Positions 16,283 through 24,046 of a DNA stretch of 64,000 nt are shown in pieces. The stretch spans positions 124,001 through 188,000 of the forward strand of contig NZ_PTJD01000002.1 of NCBI RefSeq assembly GCF_002934625.1, in the 5' to 3' direction. The position numbers and the translations under genes are program-made. Position 1 is the stretch's first letter, and every line of letters starts with the position of its first letter. The stretch is from Kineococcus xinjiangensis. Its GTDB lineage: Bacteria; Actinomycetota; Actinomycetes; Actinomycetales; Kineococcaceae. Under the pieces are notes generated by a model that saw nothing but the letters and a program-made list of their open reading frames with translations, did not search any database and had not been told where the DNA came from.

Positions 16283-16726
16283 TCAGTCCCGCGGCGGTTC
16301 GGCCCTGGTGGCGCCGGCGGCGCGCGGGCCGGTGGCCTCGCCCGCCGCGGTGTCCTCCGCCAGGACGGCGGGCGCCTGCCGGGGCGACGGCTCCGGCAGG
16401 GGGTGCAGGCCGGCGACGGAGGCCACCAGGGAGGCCGGCGCCTTGGCGATGCGGGTGTTGTAGGCGCGCACCCCGGCGACGTGGTACGCGACGTCGCCGT
16501 CGAGGCGGCGCTGGCTGTCGGCGAGCGCGCGGCGGGCACCGGCGTCGTCGGCGGCCGCGGTCTGCAGCTCGTCGCGGCGGGCGCGCTGGCGGTCGGCCTG
16601 CTGCCCGGCGGTGGTGGCGAGGTCGCGCATGCGCAGCAGCGCGGTGCGGGTCGTCCAGCCCCAGGCGAGGAGGGCGAGGACGAGGAGCAGCACGACGACG
16701 AGGACGACGATCCCGGTGGTGCCCAC
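16283..16726 (-). CDS. LemA-like membrane-anchored protein
   Basis: 147 residues. One N-terminal membrane helix (about residues 4-24, Val/Leu rich) is followed by a helical region with many Arg and Gln residues. The block VAGVRAYNTRIAKAP and the following SLVASVAGLHPLPEP match the C-terminal end of LemA proteins (YNxxI...P...A...G..P). LemA proteins are usually about 180-200 residues, so the central helical repeat is shortened. The function of the family is unknown. The start lies 5 bp after the pyrE stop, so the genes are almost certainly cotranscribed. The C-terminal 35 residues are low-complexity. Confidence 0.6.
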   Translation of the reverse strand: MGTTGIVVLVVVLLLVLALLAWGWTTRTALLRMRDLATTAGQQADRQRARRDELQTAAADDAGARRALADSQRRLDGDVAYHVAGVRAYNTRIAKAPASLVASVAGLHPLPEPSPRQAPAVLAEDTAAGEATGPRAAGATRAEPPRD

Positions 16727-16731
16727 GGCGC

Positions 16732-17352
16732 TCAGCCCTCCAGCCCGAGGTCGGCCAGCCCGAACGCGGCCCGGTACTCCAGGCCGGCGGCCTCGACGCG
16801 CTCGCGGGCGCCGGTGTCGCGGTCGACGATCACCGCGACGCCGACGACGGTCGCGCCGGCCTCGCGCAGGGCCTCCACGGCGGTGAGGACGGAGCCGCCG
16901 GTGGTGGAGGTGTCCTCCACGGCGAGCACGCGGCGCCCGGCGACGTCGGGACCCTCGATGCGCCGCTGGAGGCCGTGGGTCTTCTCGGCCTTGCGGACGA
17001 CGAAGGCGTCGAGGGGGCGCCCGCCGTGGGAGTCGGCCCAGCCCGCGGCGTTGGCGGCGTGCACCATCGACAGCGCGACGGGGTCCGCGCCGAGGGTGAG
17101 CCCGCCGACGGCCTCGAAGTCCCAGCCGGCGACGAGGTCGAGCATGACGGGCCCGATGAGGGGGGCGGCCTCCCCGTCGAGGCTCGTGCGGCGCAGGTCG
17201 ACGTAGTAGTCGGCCTCCTTGCCGGAGGCGAGGGTGACCCGGCCGCGCACGACGGCGCGCTCGGTGATGAGGGCGGCGAGGCGCTCGCGGGCGGCGCCGG
17301 TGGCGGAGGTCGTCGCGGGAGGGCTCGCGGGGGTCGGGGAGGAGGCGCTCAC
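16732..17352 (-). CDS. pyrE: Orotate phosphoribosyltransferase
   Basis: 206 residues. It converts orotate and PRPP to OMP in pyrimidine synthesis. The PRPP-binding loop is VLAVEDTSTTGGS (about residue 137); other type I PRTase features are SGKEADYYVDLR (about 47) and FVVRKAEKTHG (about 105). GTG at 17352 gives a short disordered Ala/Ser/Thr lead of about 25 residues. The same frame stays open far upstream to 21180 because of GC bias, but that is antisense to other genes. It is first in a two-gene unit with the LemA-like gene. No other pyrimidine gene is nearby. Confidence 0.93.
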   Translation of the reverse strand: MSASSPTPASPPATTSATGAARERLAALITERAVVRGRVTLASGKEADYYVDLRRTSLDGEAAPLIGPVMLDLVAGWDFEAVGGLTLGADPVALSMVHAANAAGWADSHGGRPLDAFVVRKAEKTHGLQRRIEGPDVAGRRVLAVEDTSTTGGSVLTAVEALREAGATVVGVAVIVDRDTGARERVEAAGLEYRAAFGLADLGLEG

Positions 17353-17420
17353 GCTGCCGAAGCGTAGTTCCCGGCGGGCCCGGCCCGGGACGTGCTCGCG
17401 CCCGGGCGGTGGCGGGGTGC

Positions 17421-18065
17421 TCAGGCGGCCAGCGGTGCCGGTCCGGCGGGGCGGGGGCGCTCGGCCAGGTTCATCGCGGGGATCGTCCAGTGGGTCAGGG
17501 GCCCCATGGCGAGGGCGAAGACCACCGTGCCGGCGCCGACGCTCCCGCCGAGGAGCCAGCCGAGGGCCAGCGCGGACACCTCGACGGTGGTGCGGACCGC
17601 CCGCAGGGAGTGCCCGCGCGCGGCGAGGCCGGTGGAGAGCCCGTCGCGGGGGCCTGGGCCGAGGCCGGCGCCGATGTAGGCGCCGCTGGCGACGGCCGCC
17701 AGCGCGACGCCCGCGAGGAGGAGGGTGACGCGGGCGGCGCCTCCCGTGGGGGCGGGCACCAGCGCGAGGGTGGCGTTGATCGTGAGGCCGATGACGAGGA
17801 CGTTGGACACGGTGCCGAGGCCGGGTCGCTGCCGGATGGGCAGCCAGAGCAGCAGCACGACGGCGCCGACGAGGATGGACCACGTCCCGACCTGCAGGCC
17901 GAAGGTGCGGCTGAGGCCCTGGTGCAGGACGTCCCACGGTGGCACGCCGAGCCCGGCGAGCAGCATCAGCCCGTGGCTGGCCCCGAAGAGCAGCAGGCCC
18001 GCGTAGAGCAGGCCGATGCGCAGCAGGAGGCGGTCTCCCGGGAGGGGCAGCAGGAAGCGGGACAT
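17421..18065 (-). CDS. yczE: YczE/YyaS-type integral membrane protein
   Basis: 214 residues, about five to six membrane helices. The conserved HGLMLLAGLGVPPWDVLHQG block (about residue 30) and SGAYIGAGLGPGPRDG (about 125) identify the YczE family, whose molecular role is unknown. ATG at 18065 begins MSRFLLPLPGDR; an upstream in-frame ATG would run into the shared promoter. It is divergent from a MocR-type regulator, the arrangement known for yczE and yczR, so it is probably the regulator's target. Confidence 0.85.
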   Translation of the reverse strand: MSRFLLPLPGDRLLLRIGLLYAGLLLFGASHGLMLLAGLGVPPWDVLHQGLSRTFGLQVGTWSILVGAVVLLLWLPIRQRPGLGTVSNVLVIGLTINATLALVPAPTGGAARVTLLLAGVALAAVASGAYIGAGLGPGPRDGLSTGLAARGHSLRAVRTTVEVSALALGWLLGGSVGAGTVVFALAMGPLTHWTIPAMNLAERPRPAGPAPLAA

Positions 18066-18082
18066 GGGTCGAGGGTGGCAGG

Positions 18083-18126
18083 ATTGGCCTGGTCTCGACA
18101 TAGCCAAGCCGGTCGCACTGGCCTGG
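18083..18126. promoter_or_regulatory. Putative MocR operator between yczE and its regulator
   Basis: The 82-bp divergent gap contains a direct repeat, ATTGGCCTGG (18083-18092) and ACTGGCCTGG (18117-18126), with an inverted TTGGC/GCCAA pair (18084-18088 and 18103-18107). MocR regulators typically bind such combined direct and inverted repeats. Predicted by pattern only. Confidence 0.45.
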
Positions 18127-18147
18127 CCGACCCCGGAGGAGGCCGCG

Positions 18148-19599
18148 GTGCCGGTCCTGCCCCCCCGCCAGGTGGCGACGCTGCTGCGGCCCTACCTCGT
18201 CAGCGGCCCCGCCTACGCCGGGGTCGCCGCCGGCCTGCGCTCCCTGCTGCTCGACGGGCGCCTGCCCTCCGGCAGCCGCCTGCCCTCCGAGCGCGACCTC
18301 GCCGCCGCCCTCGGCGCCAGCCGCACCACCGTGACGGCCGGCTACGACCTGCTGCGCGAGCAGGGCTTCGTGCGCAGCCGCCGCGGCGCCGGCAGCACCC
18401 TGCTGCTCCCCGACTCCCGGGCGGTGCGCCCGCTGGTGCCCGGCTCGGCGCTCGACCCCGCCGCCGGTGCCGCCGAGCGCGACGACGTCCTCGACCTGGC
18501 GGTGGCGGCCCTGCCCGCGCCCTCCGTGCTGGCCGAGCTCGCCCACGAGGCGGCCGACGCGCTGCCCGCGGTCCTCGGCGGGCACGGGCTGCACCCCCTG
18601 GGGCTGCCGGCGCTGCGCGAGGCCGTCGCCGAGCGGTTCAGCGCGCGCGGCCTGCGCACCGACGCCGGGCAGGTGCTCGTGACGTCCGGCGCGCTGCACG
18701 GCTGGGACCTGGTGCTGCGGGCGCTGGCCCGTCCCGGCGCGCGCGTCCTGGTGGAGCAGCCCAGCTACCCCTCCGTGCTCGACGCCGTCCTGGCGCGCGG
18801 CCTGCGCCCCGTCCCGCTGCCGGTCAGCGCGGACGGCTGGGACCTCGTGGCCGCACCGGACCTGCCGGGGCTGGCGCACGTGACGCCGGACGCGCAGAAC
18901 CCCACCGGCCTCATCGCCTCGGCCGAGCAGCGGCGGGAGCTGCTGGCGGCGCTGCCGTCGGCGACCTTCGTGGCGGACGAGACGTTCGCGGACCTGCTGG
19001 ACCCCGGCGTCGTGGAGGCCGGCCCGCCGCCGCCGCTGGCCGCGCTGGCACCGCCGGGACGGGTGCTGACCGTGGGCTCGCTGAGCAAGTCGGTCTGGCC
19101 GGGGCTGCGGGTCGGCTGGGTGCGGGCGCCCGCGGACGTGGTGCGTCGGCTGGCGACGGCGCGGGGCGGGCAGGACCTCGCCTCCCCCGTCCTCGAGCAG
19201 CTGCTGGCGGTCGCGGTCCTGGCGCGGGGCGGGACGGTGCTCGCCGAGCGCCGGGAGCTGCTGCGCCGCCGCCGGCAGGCCCTGCTGGCCGCGCTCGCCG
19301 AGCACGCCCCGACGTGGCGGATCGACCCGCCGCAGGGCGGGATGGTCGCGTGGATCGACCTGGGCGAGTCGGTGAGCACGGCACTGGCGGAGCTGGCCGC
19401 GACGCGGGGCGTGCGGCTGGCGCCGGGTCCCCGCTTCGGGCTCGGCGGCACGCACGACCGGTTCCTGCGGCTGCCGTTCACCCTCGCCGAGGAGGAGTAC
19501 GCCCCGCTGGTGCGGCGGCTGCACGAGTGGGCGCAGCAGCTGCGGCCGGCGCAGGGGCGCGCCGGCCGCCGGGAGCGCCCCGGCACCTGGACGGCGTGA
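18148..19599 (+). CDS. MocR-family transcriptional regulator (GntR-aminotransferase fusion)
   Basis: 483 residues. An N-terminal winged-helix GntR domain (about 20-95; GSRLPSERDLAAALGASRTT) is joined to a fold-type I aminotransferase domain (about 130-470). The PLP-binding lysine is in VGSLSKSVWPGLRVGW and the cofactor aspartate/asparagine block is DAQNPTG. Many MocR proteins sense PLP or amino acids and act on the divergent gene. GTG at 18148 follows CGGAGGA at about 6 nt. The divergent yczE is the likely target, which would make this a YczR-type rather than a PdxR-type MocR; no pdxS/pdxT genes are present. Confidence 0.88.
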   Translation: MPVLPPRQVATLLRPYLVSGPAYAGVAAGLRSLLLDGRLPSGSRLPSERDLAAALGASRTTVTAGYDLLREQGFVRSRRGAGSTLLLPDSRAVRPLVPGSALDPAAGAAERDDVLDLAVAALPAPSVLAELAHEAADALPAVLGGHGLHPLGLPALREAVAERFSARGLRTDAGQVLVTSGALHGWDLVLRALARPGARVLVEQPSYPSVLDAVLARGLRPVPLPVSADGWDLVAAPDLPGLAHVTPDAQNPTGLIASAEQRRELLAALPSATFVADETFADLLDPGVVEAGPPPPLAALAPPGRVLTVGSLSKSVWPGLRVGWVRAPADVVRRLATARGGQDLASPVLEQLLAVAVLARGGTVLAERRELLRRRRQALLAALAEHAPTWRIDPPQGGMVAWIDLGESVSTALAELAATRGVRLAPGPRFGLGGTHDRFLRLPFTLAEEEYAPLVRRLHEWAQQLRPAQGRAGRRERPGTWTA

Positions 19600-19656
19600 G
19601 CGGGACCGGCGCGGCCGCGGGGCCGGGTGTCGGGACGCGCGGGTAGCCTCGCGGCC

Positions 19657-20451
19657 GTGCGCCTGGCCACTTGGAACGTGAACTCCGTCCGCGCCCGCCT
19701 CGACCGGGTCCTGGCCTGGGTGCAGCGCAGCGACGTCGACGTGGTGGCGCTGCAGGAGACGAAGTGCAAGGACGCGCAGTTCCCCGCGCAGCCGTTCGAG
19801 GACCTCGGCTACGCCGTCGCGCACCACGGGCTGTCGCAGTGGAACGGGGTGGCGCTGCTGTCGCGGGTGGGGCTGGAGGACGTGCGGACGACGTTCGCGG
19901 CCGACTGCCCCCCGTTCGGCGACCCGCCGGTCGTGGAGGCCCGCGCGATCGGGGCGCTGTGCGGCGGGGTGCGGGTGTGGAGCCTGTACGTGCCCAACGG
20001 CCGCGGCCTGGACGACCCGCACTACCCGTACAAGCTGGCGTGGCTGGAGGCCCTGCGCGCCGGCGGCGAGCGGTGGCTGGCGGAGGACCCGCAGGCGCCG
20101 GTGGCCCTCTGCGGGGACTTCAACATCGCCCCGACCGACGAGGACGTCTGGGACGTCTCGGTCTTCGAGGGCTCGACGCACGTGACCGAGCCCGAGCGGG
20201 CCGCCTTCCGCGCCCTCACCGAGACCGGCTTCGCGGACGTGGTCCGCCCGCACGCCCCGGGCCCGGGGGTCTACACGTACTGGGACTACCAGCAGCTGCG
20301 CTTCCCGAAGCGGCAGGGCATGCGGATCGACTTCGTCCTGGGGTCCCCGGCGCTGGCGGCGCGGGTGCGCGGGGCGCTGATCGACCGCGAGGAGCGCAAG
20401 GGCAAGGGCGCCTCCGACCACGCGCCGGTGGTCGTGGACCTGGACGACTGA
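19657..20451 (+). CDS. xth: Exodeoxyribonuclease III
   Basis: 264 residues. An AP endonuclease/3' exonuclease of the ExoIII-Ape1 family, acting in base excision repair. Visible motifs: RLATWNVNSVRAR start, VVALQETKCKD (metal-binding Glu), YVPNGR, ALCGDFNIAP (Asp/Asn of the active site) and the C-terminal SDHAPVVVDL (catalytic His). Length matches the family. GTG at 19657 gives the canonical first strand; there is no strong ribosome binding site. It follows the MocR gene by 57 bp. Confidence 0.95.
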   Translation: MRLATWNVNSVRARLDRVLAWVQRSDVDVVALQETKCKDAQFPAQPFEDLGYAVAHHGLSQWNGVALLSRVGLEDVRTTFAADCPPFGDPPVVEARAIGALCGGVRVWSLYVPNGRGLDDPHYPYKLAWLEALRAGGERWLAEDPQAPVALCGDFNIAPTDEDVWDVSVFEGSTHVTEPERAAFRALTETGFADVVRPHAPGPGVYTYWDYQQLRFPKRQGMRIDFVLGSPALAARVRGALIDREERKGKGASDHAPVVVDLDD

Positions 20452-20559
20452 GCCCTTCCGGCCGGCACGGCCGGGGGCCCGGAACTCACCCTCGTGCCAC
20501 TGGTCCGAACGGGTATCGCGGCGCGACGTCGGCGGCGGGCGCTCACTACTGTCCCTGGC

Positions 20560-21114
20560 GTGCGAGCACCCGTGAGCAGCCGTGACGTCGAGGAGGCGGA
20601 GGTGACCGCCGCCCTCGACGCCCGGGGGCAGCAGGCCGTCGCCGACCTCCTGGAGACCTGGGCCTACACGCCCCAACCGGGCGACACCGTCTCCATCGGG
20701 CGCCTGCTGATCGCCGCGAGCGAGCACCGCGTCTACGCGGGGGACCCCCACGGCGCGCTGCGCCTGGCGCAGCGGGCGGTGGAGACCGGTGACGACGTGC
20801 CGCCGGACGCGCGCTGCTACGTCGTCTCCGCGCTGCTGGCCTGCGGGCGCGGCGAGGAGGCGTGGGTCCTGACGGAGCGCGTGATGGCCGACCACGTCCG
20901 CGCGGACGCAGAGGTGTACCTGTTCCTCGGGGAGACGTACGGCTGGTACGGCGAGGCGGCGGCGGCGGCGCAGGTCTTCGGGCGGGGGCTGTTCCGCTGC
21001 GCCGGCGACAGCGAGGCGGTGGAGTCGCTGCTGGGCGCCTGGCGCCGCTCCCGGGCGGCCCGCTCCGGCCGGATCGACCTGGACGACCTGCCGGGCCAGC
21101 GCGTCCCCCACTGA
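20560..21114 (+). CDS. Tetratricopeptide-like protein of unknown function
   Basis: 184 residues. The core (about 45-165) looks like TPR-type helix pairs: GDPHGALRLAQRAVETGDDV, ALLACGRGEEAWVLTERVM and LGETYGWYGEAAAAAQVFGRG. Proteins of this shape often carry a SEC-C zinc knuckle, but none is visible. GTG at 20560 is chosen; GTG at 20572 is equally possible. It is the last core gene before the repeat-bounded island. No function can be assigned. Confidence 0.7.
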   Translation: MRAPVSSRDVEEAEVTAALDARGQQAVADLLETWAYTPQPGDTVSIGRLLIAASEHRVYAGDPHGALRLAQRAVETGDDVPPDARCYVVSALLACGRGEEAWVLTERVMADHVRADAEVYLFLGETYGWYGEAAAAAQVFGRGLFRCAGDSEAVESLLGAWRRSRAARSGRIDLDDLPGQRVPH

Positions 21115-21147
21115 CGCCGGTCGAGGGGCCCTGGGTGTACCGGGCCA

Positions 21148-21222
21148 GGACGTGTCCTGCGGATCAGGGAGCCACCTCAAGCTGGCGATGATCGCGCCCT
21201 CAGCGCGGCGGAGTCGGATGTC
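21148..21222 (+). repeat. Island repeat copy A (left boundary)
   Basis: The conserved 3' half GATCGCGCCCTCAGCGCGGC, then GGAGTCGGATGT, is at 21190-21221. A GGACGTGTCC sequence at 21148-21157 may be the left arm. It lies 34 bp after the TPR gene. Confidence 0.75.
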
Positions 21223-21231
21223 TCAGCGGTG

Positions 21232-21642
21232 CTAGTGCGGCTTGGTGAAGGGGAGGCTGATCGTTCGCGGGCCGACCTCGACGGACGCGGCCTGCGGGAG
21301 CCCGTGCCACCAGCACGCCCAGAGCCAGCCGATGTGGTGGATGGTGGGCTCGGTGCCATCGGTGAGACGGACATGGACGTCGACCCCGCCTCCCTCCGGT
21401 ACCTCGCCGAACAGAGACCAGCCGGTGGGTGAGCCGTCCCATGACCCGCCGCGGCCGGTGATGGCTGCCTGCCCGGTCCACTTCCCCCAGTCCAGCTCGT
21501 CGGCGGTGCTGCGGCCGGCGAGCTCCTCCTGGTGGAGCTGCAGGTGCGTCTCGCGCCAGTAGCCGTCGCCGCGCCACTGCAGCACCCAGTCGCAAGTGGG
21601 GATGACCAAGGACTTGATGTCCTGACGGTCGGGCTCGGTCAC
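21232..21642 (-). CDS. Hypothetical protein, cassette 1
   Basis: 136 residues, not recognised. Trp-rich (WVLQWRGDGYWRET, WSLFGEVPEGGG, HIGWLWACWWHGLP), with no membrane segment or signal peptide. The alternating hydrophobic and charged strands suggest a beta-rich soluble protein, similar in style to immunity or DUF proteins of polymorphic toxin loci. GTG at 21642 is the start. It fills the interval between repeats A and B, with the stop only 11 bp from copy A. No partner gene is adjacent. Confidence 0.6.
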   Translation of the reverse strand: MTEPDRQDIKSLVIPTCDWVLQWRGDGYWRETHLQLHQEELAGRSTADELDWGKWTGQAAITGRGGSWDGSPTGWSLFGEVPEGGGVDVHVRLTDGTEPTIHHIGWLWACWWHGLPQAASVEVGPRTISLPFTKPH

Positions 21643-21707
21643 GTCGTCTCCCTGCTGGTGCGAAGACTCCGACGCTAGTCAGTAGGGCAGACCGCGAGCA
21701 GCAGCTT

Positions 21708-21766
21708 GGACACGGTGTGCTCAGCCACCGCGATGGCGCCCTCAGCGCGTCAAAGTCGTGCGTTCG
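21708..21766 (+). repeat. Island repeat copy B
   Basis: Core GGCGCCCTCAGCGCGTC, then AAAGTCGTGCGTTCG (21735-21766). It diverges from the consensus in its terminal arm (GTGCGTT instead of GGATGTT). The left arm is weak. Confidence 0.7.
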
Positions 21767-21786
21767 CCAGCTAGTGCCTGACATCG

Positions 21787-22107
21787 TTGCTGGATGCGCG
21801 TAGAGGACGCGGCCCCCGTGACGCCAGCTGGGAGGTCGACCGGCCGGTCTACCGCGTCTACTTCTGGGAGCGGTCGCCGTCGGACCCGCAGAGTGGATGG
21901 TCCTGCCACGAGCACCGGCTGCATGACGTGCAGGATGCCCACGAGGTCCTCCAGTGGGCGCGGAAGCATGCCGAGGGCCGCACCCCTGTCGTGTATGTCG
22001 AAGCACTCGACGACGGCCAGCTTGGGCTGCTCCGGCTGCACGGCGCGGACCCCAACGCTGCCGCCCCCGAGCCCGGCCCGGAGCGGATGGCTTCTGCCAA
22101 GGGCTGA
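21787..22107 (+). CDS. Hypothetical protein, cassette 2
   Basis: 106 residues from TTG at 21787. The core YRVYFWERSP, then DVQDAHEVLQWARKHAEGRT and YVEALDDGQLGLLRLHGADP, is a small alpha/beta domain resembling short uncharacterised actinobacterial proteins. No ATG or GTG lies in frame before the core; ATG at 21794 is in another frame, so either TTG is used or the N-terminus has suffered a frameshift. The stop overlaps the start of repeat C. No function is proposed. Confidence 0.5.
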   Translation: MLDARRGRGPRDASWEVDRPVYRVYFWERSPSDPQSGWSCHEHRLHDVQDAHEVLQWARKHAEGRTPVVYVEALDDGQLGLLRLHGADPNAAAPEPGPERMASAKG

Positions 22108-22153
22108 CGAGGGCGCGTACGCGCACGCAGCGCGTCATGAGCATGCACGTCTC
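22105..22153 (+). repeat. Island repeat copy C
   Basis: GGGCGCGTACGCGCACGCAG, then CGCGTCATGAGCATGCACGT. It is closest to copy G in its right half (CAGCGCGTCATGAG). Shortened on the left. Confidence 0.65.
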
Positions 22154-22160
22154 ATGGGGG

Positions 22161-23180
22161 TCACTGGCGTGTCGGCTCGGCGCCGTTCCACGCCCAGAAG
22201 GCGGAACCGAGGAGGGCGAAGCAGGGAACGGCGATCGCGACGCCGAGGAGTCCGGCGCTGGTGACGCCTATGAACGCGGCGGGTAGCAGGATCAACCAGG
22301 TGAGGCCGAAGGGCGTGGCGATGGTGCGGCGTGCCGGCTTCCTCGGCGTTCCCCGGGGGGTGAGCGTCCACGAACCCGGCTCGTGCGCCAGCAGCCGGCC
22401 GGCGGGAGTGAGGCGGTGCCCGTCGGGCAGGACGATGACGGCCCTGCCGCCGCGGCAGGGGTAGACGGTGACGGGCGTGAGGGCTCCCGCGATCTGGTCG
22501 AGCACCGGTTCCCACACCACCGCCTGGTAGTACCGGTCCTGGATGGAGCTCACCTGCGCCTTCCGCCCCGAGCTGAGCCGGTGCAGGAGCTTGCGGCGCG
22601 CCGGCAGGGGAGGCTCGGTGAGGGAGGAGGGCGGCATGAGGGCTGCGAAGGTGCGCCTGCCGCGCTTGTACTGAGCGCCCATGACGATCAGCTCCATCGG
22701 TGTTCCGGTCGAGGTTCCCACTGCTGCCGCAGCCCAGCGGTTGCGCCCGAGCCGGACCGCCCAGCCCAGCAGCCACACCAGCCCCGTCGACACCCCGAGG
22801 AAGCCGGTGAACATCGCATCCTCGCCGGGCCCGGACGCTCGTTCCAGGTCGGCGGGGAACACCTCCCCGGATGGGTCGGCGGGGTCGTAGCGCACCGCGA
22901 AGGGCACACCGACCGCGGCGTCGGCCTCGGCGTGGACGTAGAAGTCGTCGCGGTGCGCGTCCCCGCCCGCGTCGGTCCACTCCACCGTCACGTCGAGCTC
23001 GTCCTCGCCGAAGACGTCGACGACCCCACCGGCGGCGACTGCCGTAGCCCGCGCGTACTGCTCCTGCGCTGCAGACCACAGCGCGAAGGTGGACCCGCCC
23101 AGCACGGTGCAGGCGGTCACGATGGACGCGATCCCCACCAGGGTGCTTCCTCGCACCCCGAGCCGATCCACCCCGCTCAT
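22161..23180 (-). CDS. DUF3592-like membrane protein, cassette 3 distal gene
   Basis: 339 residues. Membrane segments near residues 13-35, 125-145 and at the C-terminus (two, about 285-330). The region at about 45-105 (VTVEWTDAGGDAHRDDFYV, then VRYDPADPSGEVFPAD) resembles the DUF3592 extracytoplasmic domain, as does its upstream partner. The remainder carries a cytoplasmic region with RYYQAVVWEPVL and an Imm/PH-like strand pattern. ATG at 23180 overlaps the stop of the upstream gene by 4 bp, so the pair is one transcription unit. Function unknown. Confidence 0.7.
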   Translation of the reverse strand: MSGVDRLGVRGSTLVGIASIVTACTVLGGSTFALWSAAQEQYARATAVAAGGVVDVFGEDELDVTVEWTDAGGDAHRDDFYVHAEADAAVGVPFAVRYDPADPSGEVFPADLERASGPGEDAMFTGFLGVSTGLVWLLGWAVRLGRNRWAAAAVGTSTGTPMELIVMGAQYKRGRRTFAALMPPSSLTEPPLPARRKLLHRLSSGRKAQVSSIQDRYYQAVVWEPVLDQIAGALTPVTVYPCRGGRAVIVLPDGHRLTPAGRLLAHEPGSWTLTPRGTPRKPARRTIATPFGLTWLILLPAAFIGVTSAGLLGVAIAVPCFALLGSAFWAWNGAEPTRQ

Positions 23181-23776
23181 ACGGCAGGAGCCGGTTCCAC
23201 CGGCGTCATCGACGCCTCGCGACTCCACCGCAGCCACACGATGGAACACAGCACGGCGCAGCCGAACGCGCCCAGGGGCCACAGCATGCGAGTGATCAGG
23301 TGGGCGACGTTGTCGACCGACTGCGGGGAGGCGGGGTCGTAGACGACCGGGACCTGCTGACCGACGCGGTAACCCTCGTTGCCGACCTCCGAGGCCACCG
23401 ACGTCCCATCGGCTAGGCGAAAGGTGATGCCCGCGAGGGCGAAGTTGGTGCGAGCCCCCTCGCTCACGTACAGGGAGGTGACGGTCGCGGTGGTCTCAAC
23501 GCCCCGGGTGCTGAGCGTCACGGCCTCATATGTGAACAAGGCCCCGAAGGCGAGTGAGGCGGCGACGACGACGGCGAAGAAGGTGTGTGCGCCCCATTTC
23601 TCAAGTCGGTTCGACCAGGAGGCGGGATCGTCGTCTTCCGGCGGGCGCCGGTCGAGGCTGGGGACGTGCGGATGGCCAGGGGAGGCGCGATGGCGCGGGC
23701 TCCTGGCCCGGCCCGAACGGACGTGGGAGGATCCAGCCGGTCGCGGGTCGTGGCCGGTCACCGGCGGGGCCAGCAT
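23177..23776 (-). CDS. DUF3592-like membrane protein, cassette 3 proximal gene
   Basis: 199 residues from ATG at 23776; the start is uncertain (GTG at 23761 is another choice, and the open frame extends to 23884). Two membrane helices (about 65-88 and 165-185) flank a DUF3592-type domain: TVTSLYVSEGARTNFALAG and VGQQVPVVYDPASPQSVD. Pro/Arg-rich N-terminus. It is paired with the gene at 22161 by an ATGA overlap; two related domains in adjacent genes suggest an old tandem duplication within the cassette. Function unknown. Confidence 0.68.
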   Translation of the reverse strand: MLAPPVTGHDPRPAGSSHVRSGRARSPRHRASPGHPHVPSLDRRPPEDDDPASWSNRLEKWGAHTFFAVVVAASLAFGALFTYEAVTLSTRGVETTATVTSLYVSEGARTNFALAGITFRLADGTSVASEVGNEGYRVGQQVPVVYDPASPQSVDNVAHLITRMLWPLGAFGCAVLCSIVWLRWSREASMTPVEPAPAV

Positions 23777-24002
23777 CGCCGAGAAGGCTGGCCTCGACCC
23801 ACGGTCCACGCACGCACGTCGTCCATGGTGCCGCACCGGCTCGACCAGGTAAGGCGTTAAGCGCCGACCACTACAGCGCGTCACCCCCTCGGCTCACGGG
23901 CGCTGACCGATCGGCTCATCACGCCGGTCGACACACCACTGAGAGCTGTCAATGCGCCTGCCAACATGCCAGCCGCCGAAGCGGGCGATCCCGCCGTTGA
24001 GT

Positions 24003-24020
24003 GCTCGCTCATCGACAAAG
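24003..24020 (+). repeat. Island repeat copy D, left part, interrupted by the IS
   Basis: TGCTCGCTCATCGACAAAG matches the left end of copy E (CGCTCGCTCATCGACAAAG) except for its first base. The remainder of the copy resumes at 25272, on the other side of the IS30 element. A weaker copy-like stretch (CACTACAGCGCGTCA) is present near 23868-23882. Confidence 0.8.
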
Positions 24021-24046
24021 CGCGGTCTCAACCGGCTGTTGCAACG
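24021..24046. repeat. IS30 terminal inverted repeat, left
   Basis: 26-bp terminal repeat pairing with 25246-25271 at 25 of 26 positions. The transposase stop codon (24028-24030) lies inside it. Confidence 0.9.

Noticed and set aside
16732-21180. Minus-strand open frame of about 1480 codons
   Set aside because: Only its last 206 codons are pyrE. The rest is antisense to xth, the MocR gene and yczE and is an artefact of GC-biased third positions.
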